A stretch of 64,000 nt of DNA from positions 1-64,000 of the forward strand of contig NZ_JOGO01000003.1 in the NCBI RefSeq assembly GCF_000719475.1, written 5' to 3'. Positions within the stretch are counted from its first letter, which is position 1. The number at the start of each line of letters is the position of its first letter. Position numbers and translations under genes: made by a program. Source of the stretch: Streptomyces sp. NRRL F-5630. GTDB taxonomy: Bacteria > Actinomycetota > Actinomycetes > Streptomycetales > Streptomycetaceae. The notes beneath the pieces are model-generated. The model worked only from the letters and a program-made list of their open reading frames with translations. It was not told the origin of the DNA and ran no database searches. Of this stretch, positions 26,062 to 34,558 are shown piece by piece.

Positions 26062-26781
26062 ATGGGCGCAGCGCACGACCGGCGGCCGGGCAGGCTCACG
26101 CAGTGGTGGCGGCGTGCCACCGGACAGCCCCCCGGCGGTGAACCCCCCGCACAGGACCGCACCGCGCTGCTGCTCGCCGTCGCCCAGGCCGGACTGCCGC
26201 TCGCCCCCGCCGCCCACCCGGTCGGCCACCGCTGCTCCTGCGCGCGCGTCGGCTGCCCCACGCCCGGCAGGCACCCCGTCTCCTTCGCCTGGCAGACCCA
26301 GTCCACGCACGACCGCGCGCAGATCGAGCGGTGGGCGGCGGCCGAGCCCGAGGCGAACTTCGTCACGGCGACCGGCATGGTCCACGACGTGCTCGACGTG
26401 CCCTTCGACACCGGCGAGCGCGTCCTCGCGCGCCTCGCCGAGAACGGGGACGGCACGGAGATCGGCCCCGTCGCGGTGAGCGACGACGGCCGGATGTTCT
26501 TCTTCACGACGACCCGGGGAACGCCCGAGGACGAGGACGAGTACTGGCCCTGTGAGCTGGACTCGCACCCCGAGTCGGTCGACGAGCACCCGGGCCTGCG
26601 CTGGCACTGTCGCGGCAGCTATGTCCTCGTGCCGCCCGCGCGCCTGCCGGGCGAAGGGCTCGGCGTCACGTGGCTGCGGGGCCCGGAGCACCCCCTCGTG
26701 GACCCGCTGCCGCTGCTCGCGGCCTTCACCGACGCGGAGGCGGTGGCGGCGGGAACGCCGGGAGAGGAACAGGAGAGGTGA
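26062..26781 (+). CDS. Primase/polymerase (Prim-Pol, AEP)-like protein with degenerate catalytic motif
   Basis: 239 aa from ATG 26062, preceded by GAGAGGTGAG; GTG 26020 would add 14 residues. The N-terminal Prim-Pol zinc-type motif GHRCSCARVGCPTPGRHP (~54-71) is intact, followed by FAWQTQSTHDRAQIERW. The expected metal-binding DxD (usually VLDVDP) reads VLDVPFDTG, so the second Asp is missing. There is no helicase domain. It resembles a family common in Streptomyces chromosomes annotated as bifunctional DNA primase/polymerase; given the motif, it is more likely a non-polymerising or regulatory derivative. Confidence 0.78.
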   Translation: MGAAHDRRPGRLTQWWRRATGQPPGGEPPAQDRTALLLAVAQAGLPLAPAAHPVGHRCSCARVGCPTPGRHPVSFAWQTQSTHDRAQIERWAAAEPEANFVTATGMVHDVLDVPFDTGERVLARLAENGDGTEIGPVAVSDDGRMFFFTTTRGTPEDEDEYWPCELDSHPESVDEHPGLRWHCRGSYVLVPPARLPGEGLGVTWLRGPEHPLVDPLPLLAAFTDAEAVAAGTPGEEQER

Positions 26782-26878
26782 GGGAGGGGTGAGCCGGCGC
26801 GGCTGGTGAGGCGGGCCCCGGCGCGACCTCCCCGCCGGACGCCCCGCACCGCCCGCCGTCGCAGCCCCCGCCCCCGCC

Positions 26879-27874
26879 TCAGCTCCCCTCCGCTCCCGTC
26901 AGTCCCTGGAGCCGGTTGAGGAAGACGGCGGGTCCGCCCGACGGGGGCACCTTCACCGTCTCGTTGGACGTGTACTCCAGCGTGTACGAGCGGTCCACGC
27001 GGCCCTTCAGGAGCGGCTTCGCCGCGAGCGGCGGGACGACGGCGACGTTCTGGGCGCCCGTGCGGCGTTCGTAGTGGCGGCTCGCGAAGAAGGCGAGGCT
27101 GCCGCCGTCGGCGGTGCGCAGCGCGTACGGCCGGAAGGCGCCCGTGTCGGCGGGCTCGTCGGCCCACTGGATCGTCCAGCCGGGGCGCTCGGCGGTCTTC
27201 GCGCGCTGCTCGCGCCACCCCGTCGTGTGCCGCCCGGGCGCGAAGCGCTCGCCCTTGCCGTCGTGGAGGTAGGTCGTGTACGCGCGGCTCAGCGCCCCCG
27301 GCGTCGCCGGGACGACGTACCCGTCCCCGTCCGTACGGAACTTCGGTATCGCGCCGGGCGAGAGGATCGCGAGGTAGGTGGCCCGCCAGTCCGCCTCCGG
27401 CGCCGAGCGGGTGAAGAGGAAGAGCCAGCGGGTGTCGCGCGCCGGGTCGTCGTCCACGTCGCGGTTGGTGTCGGTGTCCGCGACGAACCAGCGCGGCCAG
27501 CCGCGCTGGCGGGGTATCAGGTAGCGCACGTCGGAGACCTCCAGCGGGCTCGCCTTGGCGCCGCCCGCCGGGTTCGCGGCCTTCCGCGAGCGCAGGCTCT
27601 GCTGCGTGATGGCGCCGAAGGGCCCGGCGAGCACGGCGGCGTCCTTCGCCGGGTCGAGGTCGCGGGCCGCCTCGTTGTACGCGCCGCGGAACCGCTTCAG
27701 CGCGGTCGCCGCCTCGCCGCGCGTCGCGGCCGGGACGAGCGCCGTCTCGCCGTGCACGGTGACACAGCCCGTGGCGGTCAGCGCGAGCGCGAGCGCGAGC
27801 AGCCCGCCCCGTGCCCCGTACCGGCTCCGCTCACCCCGCCGCGGAAGTCCCCGCGTCCTCCGCGCTGCCCTCAT
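26879..27874 (-). CDS. Hypothetical lipoprotein
   Basis: 331 aa. A basic leader (RRTRGLPRRGER) is followed by a hydrophobic helix and the lipobox LTATGC, with the lipidated Cys at ~37. The mature part has TDTNRDVDDDPARDTRWLFLFTR and repeated beta-like segments. It is a conserved Streptomyces lipoprotein type without known function. The ATG lies inside the 3' end of efeU (44-bp overlap), so it is probably the last gene of the efeO-efeB-efeU transcript, which invites but does not prove a role in iron uptake. Confidence 0.82.
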   Translation of the reverse strand: MRAARRTRGLPRRGERSRYGARGGLLALALALTATGCVTVHGETALVPAATRGEAATALKRFRGAYNEAARDLDPAKDAAVLAGPFGAITQQSLRSRKAANPAGGAKASPLEVSDVRYLIPRQRGWPRWFVADTDTNRDVDDDPARDTRWLFLFTRSAPEADWRATYLAILSPGAIPKFRTDGDGYVVPATPGALSRAYTTYLHDGKGERFAPGRHTTGWREQRAKTAERPGWTIQWADEPADTGAFRPYALRTADGGSLAFFASRHYERRTGAQNVAVVPPLAAKPLLKGRVDRSYTLEYTSNETVKVPPSGGPAVFLNRLQGLTGAEGS

Positions 27875-28721
27875 CGGCTCCCGCCACCCTCTCCCCGCCG
27901 CGCTTGCCCCTGCTGCGCCCGAACCCTACCGGGGCGAGGAAGAGCCCGAGCGCCGGTACCAGGTACAGCGTCCACACCGTGACCTGGAGGACGGTCGGGT
28001 CGGGCTGGAAGTTGAGGACGCCCTTCAGGAGCGTGCCGTACCAGGACTCGGGCGGGATCGTGGAGCCGATGTCGAAGGCGAGGTCGGTGAGGCCGCCGAG
28101 CCAGCCGGCCTCCTGGAGGTCGTGGAAGCCGTAGGCGAGGACACCGGCCGCGACGACGACGAGCATGCCGCCCGTCCACAGGAAGAACTTCGCGAGGTTG
28201 ATGCGGACCGCGCCCTTGTAGAAGAGCCAGCCGAGGACGACGGCGGTCAGCAGCCCGAGGACGACGCCGATGAGCGGCGCGTGCGTGCCGTCGCTCGACG
28301 CCTGCACGGAGGCCCAGACGAACAGCGCCGTCTCCAGGCCCTCGCGGCCGACCGCGAGGAAGGCGGTCAGGACGAGCGCCCCCGTGCCCATGACGAGCGC
28401 CTTGTCCAGCTTGCCCTGGAGCTCGCTGCGCAGGTGCCTCGCTGTGCGCCGCATCCAGAAGACCATCCACGTCACGAGCCCCACGGCGATGATCGAGAGC
28501 GAGCCGCCGAGCGCCTCCTGCGCCTCGAAGGTCAGCTCGCGCGAGCCGTAGGTGAGGGCGCAGCCGAAGCCGAGCGCGAGCAGGACCGCGACGACGATCC
28601 CGGTCCACACGGGGCGCAGCGCCTCGCGCCGCCCCGTCTTGACGAGGTAGGCGACGAGGATGCAGACGACGAGGCTCGCTTCGAGGCCCTCGCGCAGCCC
28701 GATGAGGTAGTTGGCGAACAT
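27831..28721 (-). CDS. efeU: Ferrous iron permease EfeU (FTR1 family)
   Basis: 296 aa inner-membrane permease with seven hydrophobic segments. The two iron-binding REGLE motifs of the family are both present: GLREGLEASL (residues ~8-17) and VGREGLETAL (~124-133). The GAGAGG ribosome site and a 10-bp gap from efeB put it in the operon. It imports iron supplied by the EfeO/EfeB periplasmic-type partners. The C-terminus is a charged cytoplasmic tail. Confidence 0.94.
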   Translation of the reverse strand: MFANYLIGLREGLEASLVVCILVAYLVKTGRREALRPVWTGIVVAVLLALGFGCALTYGSRELTFEAQEALGGSLSIIAVGLVTWMVFWMRRTARHLRSELQGKLDKALVMGTGALVLTAFLAVGREGLETALFVWASVQASSDGTHAPLIGVVLGLLTAVVLGWLFYKGAVRINLAKFFLWTGGMLVVVAAGVLAYGFHDLQEAGWLGGLTDLAFDIGSTIPPESWYGTLLKGVLNFQPDPTVLQVTVWTLYLVPALGLFLAPVGFGRSRGKRGGERVAGADEGSAEDAGTSAAG

Positions 28722-28731
28722 GCGGGGCCTC

Positions 28732-29979
28732 TCAGTCCTTGGCCGGGGCGGTGAAGAGCGCGCGTCCCCACCAGTCGTGGGCGTCGCGCACCCCGGGCGG
28801 GATCGCGAAGAGCGCCGAACCGACGTGCTGGATGTACTCGTTGAGCGCGTCGTGGCGGGCGAGCGCGCGCTGCACGGGGATGAACCCGGTCCGCGGGTCG
28901 CGCTGGTACGCGAGGAAGAAGAGGCCCGCGTCCAGGCGCCCGAGCCCGTCCGTGCCGTCCGTGAAGGAGTAGCCGCGCCGCAGGATGCGGTGCCCGCCGT
29001 GCGCGGCGGGCCGGGCGAGCCGGACGTGCGCGGTGGGCAGCATCGCGCGCGGGGCCACCGGGTCGTGCTCGGCGAGCTTCCCGGCCGGCGCGCCGGTCCG
29101 CTTCGTCCGCCCGAAGACGTCCTCCTGCTCGCGCAGCGACGTCCGGTCCCACACCTCGATGTTCATGCGGATGCGCCGCGCGACGAGGTACGAGCCGCCG
29201 ACGAGCCACGCGGGCCCGTCCTTCTCCGGGACCCACACGTGCCGGTCGAGCGCGGCGGTCTCGTCGCCCGCGATGTTGTTCGTGCCGTCCTTGAACCCGA
29301 AGAGATTGCGTGGGGTCTCCGCGCCCGGGGTCGTCGACGAGGTCTTGCCGAAGCCGAGCTGGGACCAGCGGATCGCGACGGTCCCGAAGCCGATGCGCGC
29401 GAGGTTGCGGATCGCGTGCACGGCCACCTGCGGGTCGTCGGCGCACGCCTGGACGCACAGGTCGCCGCCACCGCGCGCCGTGTCGAGGTGGTCGCCGGGG
29501 AAGGCGGGCAACTCTTCGAGCGCGTCGGGACGTCGGCCTTCGAGCCCGAAGCGCGTGAAGAGCGAGGGCCCGACGCCGAAGGTGAGCGTGAGGCGGGCGG
29601 GGGAGAGCCCGTACGCCTCGCCGGTGTCGTCCGGGGGCGCCTCGTCCGCGCCGAACGCCCCTTCGCCGACGGTGTGACCGGCGGTCATCCGCGCGGCGGC
29701 CTTCGTCCACTCCTTCAGCAGGGCGACGAGTTCGGCGCGTTCGGTCGTCGTGACATCGAAGGCGGCGAAGTGCAGCCGGTCCTGGACGGGCGTGGCGATC
29801 CCGGCCTGGTGGGCGCCGTGGAAGGGCACGGCGGCGGACGGCGCGGCCGGGTCCGCGCCGTCGAGCGCGAGCGCGGTGCCGGTGGCGGCGCCCGCGCCGA
29901 GGACGAGCCCGGCCCCGCCCCAGCCGAGCAGGTGGCGTCGGGAGGGGCCGCCGTGCGTTTCCCGCTCGTCCGTGCTCAC
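28732..29979 (-). CDS. efeB: Deferrochelatase/peroxidase EfeB (Dyp-type)
   Basis: 415 aa from GTG 29979, overlapping the efeO stop as GTGA. The Tat signal is SRRHLLGWGGAGLVLGAGAA (residues 13-32). The Dyp-peroxidase core has the GxxDG motif in NLFGFKDGTNNI, and the heme-ligand region lies after EVWDRTSLREQEDVFG. EfeB is exported folded with heme; it is thought to oxidise ferrous iron for EfeU and may release iron from heme. It fits the adjacent heme-uptake genes. Confidence 0.94.
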   Translation of the reverse strand: MSTDERETHGGPSRRHLLGWGGAGLVLGAGAATGTALALDGADPAAPSAAVPFHGAHQAGIATPVQDRLHFAAFDVTTTERAELVALLKEWTKAAARMTAGHTVGEGAFGADEAPPDDTGEAYGLSPARLTLTFGVGPSLFTRFGLEGRRPDALEELPAFPGDHLDTARGGGDLCVQACADDPQVAVHAIRNLARIGFGTVAIRWSQLGFGKTSSTTPGAETPRNLFGFKDGTNNIAGDETAALDRHVWVPEKDGPAWLVGGSYLVARRIRMNIEVWDRTSLREQEDVFGRTKRTGAPAGKLAEHDPVAPRAMLPTAHVRLARPAAHGGHRILRRGYSFTDGTDGLGRLDAGLFFLAYQRDPRTGFIPVQRALARHDALNEYIQHVGSALFAIPPGVRDAHDWWGRALFTAPAKD

Positions 29980-31121
29980 TTGCCCACGACCGCCGCTGCG
30001 AGCTTCGAGAGCGGCTCGGCGAGCGCGTTCACGCCGTCCGAGAGCTTCTTGCGCTGGGCTTCCTTCACCTTGTCGTAGGAGGTGAAGGCGTAGGAGCCGG
30101 CGCTCGGCCGGTAGGCGTCGAGCTGCTTGTCGAGGGCGGCGAAGCGCGCGTCCAGCCGCCTCACGAGCGCGGCGTCGTGGGCCTTCGCGACGGGCTTGAG
30201 GAGCGTGTACGCCTTCTCGGCGCCCTCGACGTTCGCCTTGAAGTCCACGAGGTCGGTGTGCGAGTAGCGCTCCTCCTCGCCGGTCACCTTGCCGGTCGCG
30301 ACCTCGTCGAGGAGGTCCTTCGCGCCGTTGGCCATCGAGGTCGGCGTGATGACGGCGCGGCCCACGCGCCGCTGCCAGTCCTTGAGGTCCGTGTCGAGCC
30401 GGGTCGCGAGGCTCTTCTCCTCGGCGCCGATCCTGCCGTCCGCGAAGAGCGCCTTCTCCAGGCGGTGCCAGCCGGTCCACTTCTGGCCCTTCTCCAGGCC
30501 GTCCGCGCGCGTGTCCGTCTTCGGGTCGATGTCCCCGAAGGACTCCGCGACGGGCTCGGTGCGCTCCCAGCCGATGCGCGAGGGCGCGTAAGCCTTCTTC
30601 GCCGCGGCGAGGTCGCCCGCGCGGATCGCGTCGGTGAAGACCTTGACCTTCGGCAGCGTCTGGTCGGCCTGGTCCTGCGCGTAGTCGCGGTAGGCGGAGA
30701 CCGCCGCGTCGAGGCGCGGGTCGCGCGCGGCGGCGTCCCCGCCCGAGACGGTGAGCTTCTGCCGCACGCCGTGGCCGACCATGCCGGGACGGCAGGCGAT
30801 CTCGTAGTCGCCCGCCTTGACCTCGGCGGTGAGCGTGTAGGTGACGCCGGGTCCGATGTTCTCCTTCTCGGAGACGATCCGGCCGTCCGGCATCACGATC
30901 TCGACCTCGGTCGCGCGCTTGCCCTTGTTGGCGATGGCGAGCGTGACCTTCCCCGCCTTCGCGGTCTTCGCGGTCGTGTCGCAGGCCGTGTCCGCCGCGG
31001 TGACGCCGATGGTCCCGTCCTCGCCCGCTTTCGCGTCGCTCTTCTCGGTGCAGGCGGTGAGCCCACCGAGGGCCAGGGCGCCGGTGAGCACGGCGAGTAC
31101 GGGATGGCGCAGGGGACGCAT
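29976..31121 (-). CDS. efeO: Iron uptake lipoprotein EfeO (cupredoxin plus M75 domain)
   Basis: 381 aa. The lipoprotein signal ends LGGLTAC (Cys at ~24). An N-terminal cupredoxin-like domain (KVTLAIANKGKRATEVEIVM ... GDYEIACRPGM) is followed by an imelysin/M75 helical domain with the HxxE motif in GWHRLEKALF. It binds iron (and possibly copper) outside the membrane and feeds EfeU. It is the first gene of the operon, with an iron-box-like site about 79 bp upstream. Confidence 0.94.
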   Translation of the reverse strand: MRPLRHPVLAVLTGALALGGLTACTEKSDAKAGEDGTIGVTAADTACDTTAKTAKAGKVTLAIANKGKRATEVEIVMPDGRIVSEKENIGPGVTYTLTAEVKAGDYEIACRPGMVGHGVRQKLTVSGGDAAARDPRLDAAVSAYRDYAQDQADQTLPKVKVFTDAIRAGDLAAAKKAYAPSRIGWERTEPVAESFGDIDPKTDTRADGLEKGQKWTGWHRLEKALFADGRIGAEEKSLATRLDTDLKDWQRRVGRAVITPTSMANGAKDLLDEVATGKVTGEEERYSHTDLVDFKANVEGAEKAYTLLKPVAKAHDAALVRRLDARFAALDKQLDAYRPSAGSYAFTSYDKVKEAQRKKLSDGVNALAEPLSKLAAAVVGK

Positions 31122-31199
31122 GGGAGGGCTCCAGGAGCACGAGGCGACGGCCGGGGAAGGGCCGCCGGGGGAGGGGAGTGCCGGTGAGGCGACCCTAAT

Positions 31200-31218
31200 T
31201 TAGCGGAGCCTTACCTCA
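31200..31218 (-). promoter_or_regulatory. Putative DtxR/IdeR/DmdR1 iron box upstream of efeO
   Basis: Read on the minus strand it is TGAGGTAAGGCTCCGCTAA, which matches the 19-bp actinobacterial iron-box consensus at most positions, with an intact left half and a weaker right half. It is 79 bp upstream of efeO. Repression with Fe(II) is the expected behaviour. Confidence 0.65.
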
Positions 31219-31308
31219 CCGGAACACCGGCTTCTCGTGATCTGCCTCTCATCCGTGAGGAACAGTCATGAAAGGGTCAAGGTGTGGTCAAGTGCAGCTA
31301 TGAGGCGG

Positions 31309-32148
31309 TCACTTGAGGGGGGCCCGGACCGGGAGCACCAAGGGGCCGCCGGTCGCCGGGTGCGGGATGACCTCGACCGGCTGCCGGTAGACCTCGGTCA
31401 GGAGGTCCGCCGAGAGGACGTCGGCGGGGGGCCCGTCCGCCGTGACACGGCCCTCGTGGAGGATCGCGACGCGGTGCGCGTACGCGGCGGCGAGGCCGAG
31501 GTCGTGGAGCACGACGACGACCGCGTCCCCTGCCGCCGCGCGCTCGCGGCACACGCGCAGGACGAGCTCCTGGTGGCGCAGGTCGAGCGCGGCCGTCGGC
31601 TCGTCGAGCAGCACGAGCGGGGCGCGCTGGGCGAGGACGCGGGCGAGCGCGACGCGAGCGCGCTCACCGCCCGAGAGCGCCGAGAAGGGGCGCGCCGCGA
31701 AGGCGGTCGTCTCCGTCGTCGCCATCGCCTCGCGCACCGCCGCCCCGTCCTGCTCCTCGTGCTCCGTGCCCGCCCACGGGGCGCGGCCCATCCGGACCAC
31801 CTCCGCCGCGGTGAAGGGGAACGACAGCGTCGCCGCCTGCGGCAACACCGCGCGGCGCACAGCGAGTTCCGCGGCGCTCCACTGCCCGGCGGGCCGCCCC
31901 AGGATCTCCACCGCGCCCGCCTCCGGCCGCGCGTCGACGGCCAGCACCGCCAGGAGCGTCGACTTGCCCGCCCCGTTCGGCCCGACGAGCGCGAGCACCT
32001 CCCCGGCCCGTACGGTCAGTTCGACGCCACTGAGCACCGGCCGCCCCCCGAGCCCCAGCCCCACCCCCGCCGCCCGCGCCACCGTCTCGCCCGCCGCGGG
32101 CCGCTCCGGTGACCGCCGCGCGCGCCCGCCCGCTCCGTGCCACCTCAT
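31309..32148 (-). CDS. hmuV: Heme ABC transporter ATP-binding protein
   Basis: 279 aa ABC ATPase: Walker A GPNGAGKST (56-64), Q-loop in AVLPQAATLSFPF, signature LSGGERAR (~158), Walker B LVLLDEPTAALD (~175), and H-loop VVVLHDLG. The LPQ followed by a SFPFTAAEVV block is typical of hemin importers. The ATG overlaps the permease stop as ATGA. It is the last gene of hmuTUV. Confidence 0.92.
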   Translation of the reverse strand: MRWHGAGGRARRSPERPAAGETVARAAGVGLGLGGRPVLSGVELTVRAGEVLALVGPNGAGKSTLLAVLAVDARPEAGAVEILGRPAGQWSAAELAVRRAVLPQAATLSFPFTAAEVVRMGRAPWAGTEHEEQDGAAVREAMATTETTAFAARPFSALSGGERARVALARVLAQRAPLVLLDEPTAALDLRHQELVLRVCRERAAAGDAVVVVLHDLGLAAAYAHRVAILHEGRVTADGPPADVLSADLLTEVYRQPVEVIPHPATGGPLVLPVRAPLK

Positions 32149-33263
32149 GCCCAGCCTCCCTGCCCGCGACGGGTCCTGCGCAGCAGCCAGAAGAAGAACG
32201 GGCTGCCGAAGAGCGCCGTCAGCACCCCGAGCGGCAACTCCGCCGGGGCCGCGACGGTACGGGCCGCGAGGTCCGCGCCCACGAGGACGAGCCCCCCGCC
32301 GAGCGCGCTCGCCGGGACGAGGAAGCGGTGTCCGGGACCCGCCGCCATGCGCAGCAGGTGCGGCACGAGCAGTCCCACGAACGCGATGACCCCCGAGACC
32401 GCGACGGCGGCGGCGGTCAGCAGCGCCACGACGAGCACGAGGACGAGCCGCAAGCGCTCGACATCCACGCCCAGGTGCCGCGCCGGGCGTTCACCGAGCG
32501 CGAGCAGGTCCAGCTTGCGCGCGTACAGCGGCGCCACCACGAGCCCGGCGAGGGCGCACGGCAGGACGGCGAGGACCTTCGGCCATGTCGCCTGCGCGAG
32601 GGAACCGAGCTGCCAGAAGGTGATCTGCGAGACCTGCGCGTTGTCCGCGAAGAAGACGAAGAGGCCGATGAGCGCGCCCGCGAAGGCGTTGACGGCGATC
32701 CCCGTGAGGATCAGCGTCACCACCTCGGTCCGCCCGCCCGCGCGCGAGAGCGCGTAGACGAGCAGCACCGTCGCGAGGCCCGCGACGAACGCGAAGACCG
32801 AGACCGTCCAGGTGCCCAGGACGTCGATGCCCAGCGCGATCGAGCCGACCGCGCCGACGGCGGCCCCCGACGAGATCCCGATGACGCCCGGTTCCGCGAG
32901 CGGGTTGCCGAACACCCCCTGCGTGAGCGCCCCCGCGCAGCCCAGCGAGGCCCCGACGAGCAGCGCGAGCACGACCCTCGGGAGCCGCACGTTCCACAGC
33001 ACGCTCTCGCCGACGCGGTCCAGCGCGTGCCCGCCGACGCCCGCCCTGTGCGCGAGCGAGGCGAGGAGGTCGCCGAGCGGGACGTGGTAGGCGCCGACGC
33101 TCGCGGAGACGAGGCAGAGGGCGACGAGGGCGAGGACGAGGGCGGGGGTGAGGACGCGGGCGACGGGGCGGGGCGCCCCGGGGGAGGGAACGGCGGCCCG
33201 CGAGGGCCGCGCCCCCTCCTGACCTGGCGCTTCCCCGGCCCGCACCGCCTCCGAGGCCGTCAT
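32145..33263 (-). CDS. hmuU: Heme ABC transporter permease (FecCD family)
   Basis: 372 aa with about ten hydrophobic segments after a ~35-residue cytoplasmic leader. FecCD hallmarks are LPRVVLALLVGASLGCAGALTQG, NPLAEPGVIGISSGAA and a late VPHLLRM. Its start overlaps the hmuT stop (ATGA) and its stop overlaps the hmuV start, so all three are translationally coupled. Confidence 0.93.
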   Translation of the reverse strand: MTASEAVRAGEAPGQEGARPSRAAVPSPGAPRPVARVLTPALVLALVALCLVSASVGAYHVPLGDLLASLAHRAGVGGHALDRVGESVLWNVRLPRVVLALLVGASLGCAGALTQGVFGNPLAEPGVIGISSGAAVGAVGSIALGIDVLGTWTVSVFAFVAGLATVLLVYALSRAGGRTEVVTLILTGIAVNAFAGALIGLFVFFADNAQVSQITFWQLGSLAQATWPKVLAVLPCALAGLVVAPLYARKLDLLALGERPARHLGVDVERLRLVLVLVVALLTAAAVAVSGVIAFVGLLVPHLLRMAAGPGHRFLVPASALGGGLVLVGADLAARTVAAPAELPLGVLTALFGSPFFFWLLRRTRRGQGGWA

Positions 33264-34363
33264 CCCTTGCCGCCCTTGCCGGGCGTGCCGCCCTGACGGT
33301 CCGTGCCTGACGTGCCGTACAGCTGGTCCACGAGCGTCGCCAGGACCTCGTCCGTGCGCGGGCCGTAGTTCAGGAGGACGCCGTCGTCGACCGAGACGAC
33401 GCGGCGGTCGAGTCCGGCGGGGGTCTCTGCGACACCGGGGATCTTCAGGAGCCCGTCGACGCCGCCGACCGAGTCGAGTCCCTTGCGCATGACGAGGATC
33501 GCGTCGGGCGCCGCCTTCGCGAGGGCCTCGCTCGTGATCGCGGTGAAGTCCTTGCGCAGCCCGGACTCCTTGCCCGCGTCCACCGCGCCCGCCGCCTCCA
33601 GGAGCGAACTCGCCCCGGACTCGGCACCGCCGAGGAGATACACGGAGGCCGTGCCGCGCAGGTAGAGGAAGGCGACGCGGGGGTGGTCGGCGTGCGCGGG
33701 GATCTTCTCGCGCGCCGCGGCGAGGCGGTGCTCGGTGCGCCGGGCGAGCGCGTCGCCCGCGCCGGGGACACCGAGGGTCCGTGCGACGGCGTGGATGCGC
33801 GGGGCCACGTCGTCGAGGCTCTTCGCGGGATCGAGGATCACGAGCGGGACGCCCGCCTCGCGGATCTGCTCGATCGCCTCGGCGGGCCCGGTCGTGGACT
33901 CGGCGAGGACGAGGCTCGGGTGCAGCGAGAGGACGTTCTCGGCCGAGACGTCGTGCGCGCGCGTCACGAGGGGCAGTTTCCTCGCCTGCGCGAAGGTCGC
34001 CGTGACGTCCTTCGCCACGACGCGGTCACCGAGTCCGAGGCTGAAGACGAGTTCGCTGAGGCTCCCGGTGAGGGGCACGATCCGCGAGACGTCCCGCACG
34101 GTGACGGTGTGCCCGTCGGCCGACTTGACCCGCGCGGGGAGTTCCGGCGAGGGCTCGCCGGGAAGCGGCTCGACGCGATCGCGGTGCGCGGCGGCGCTCG
34201 CCGACCGTTGGGGGGTGGCCCCGTCCCCCGTGCCGCCGGAGCCGCCGCCCGTGCCGCAGGCCGCGAGGACGAGTGCGGCGAGCAGTGCCGCGCCGAGCCG
34301 GAAGCGGGCTGTCACCGGGGACCGTCTCGCGGCCGGGGACGACGGCCTCAGTGGTGTGCGCAC
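33260..34363 (-). CDS. hmuT: Heme ABC transporter substrate-binding lipoprotein
   Basis: 367 aa. The lipobox is LVLAAC (Cys at ~36), followed by a Gly/Ser linker and a class III (cobalamin/siderophore/heme) binding fold: RIVPLTGSLSELVFSLGLGDRVVAKDVTATF, LSLHPSLVLAEST and a long connecting helix. HmuT binds heme outside the membrane and delivers it to HmuUV. It is first in the operon; the iron box is 77 bp upstream and shared with the divergent htaA gene. Confidence 0.92.
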   Translation of the reverse strand: MRTPLRPSSPAARRSPVTARFRLGAALLAALVLAACGTGGGSGGTGDGATPQRSASAAAHRDRVEPLPGEPSPELPARVKSADGHTVTVRDVSRIVPLTGSLSELVFSLGLGDRVVAKDVTATFAQARKLPLVTRAHDVSAENVLSLHPSLVLAESTTGPAEAIEQIREAGVPLVILDPAKSLDDVAPRIHAVARTLGVPGAGDALARRTEHRLAAAREKIPAHADHPRVAFLYLRGTASVYLLGGAESGASSLLEAAGAVDAGKESGLRKDFTAITSEALAKAAPDAILVMRKGLDSVGGVDGLLKIPGVAETPAGLDRRVVSVDDGVLLNYGPRTDEVLATLVDQLYGTSGTDRQGGTPGKGGKG

Positions 34364-34439
34364 CGGTCAACCATCCTGTCGTGGTGGGTTCGTGCGGGCT
34401 TGTGCGGGAACCGGGGTTCCCGGGACCGCAGGTCGTATA

Positions 34440-34458
34440 TTAGGTTAGCCTTACCTTA
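34440..34458. promoter_or_regulatory. Iron box between hmuT and the first htaA gene
   Basis: TTAGGTTAGCCTTACCTTA is a near-perfect match to the 19-bp DtxR/IdeR/DmdR1 palindrome. TATATT overlaps its left edge and could serve as a -10. It sits between two divergent heme-uptake transcription units and probably represses both when iron is sufficient. Confidence 0.85.
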
Positions 34459-34558
34459 TTAGCCAGGGCTTTGCCGGGGCGACCCGTCCTTTCCGTGGCC
34501 CTCTCCTGTACCGCCGCACGCCCCTCGGGGTGCCGTGCGCCCCTCCCCGAAGGTGTCC

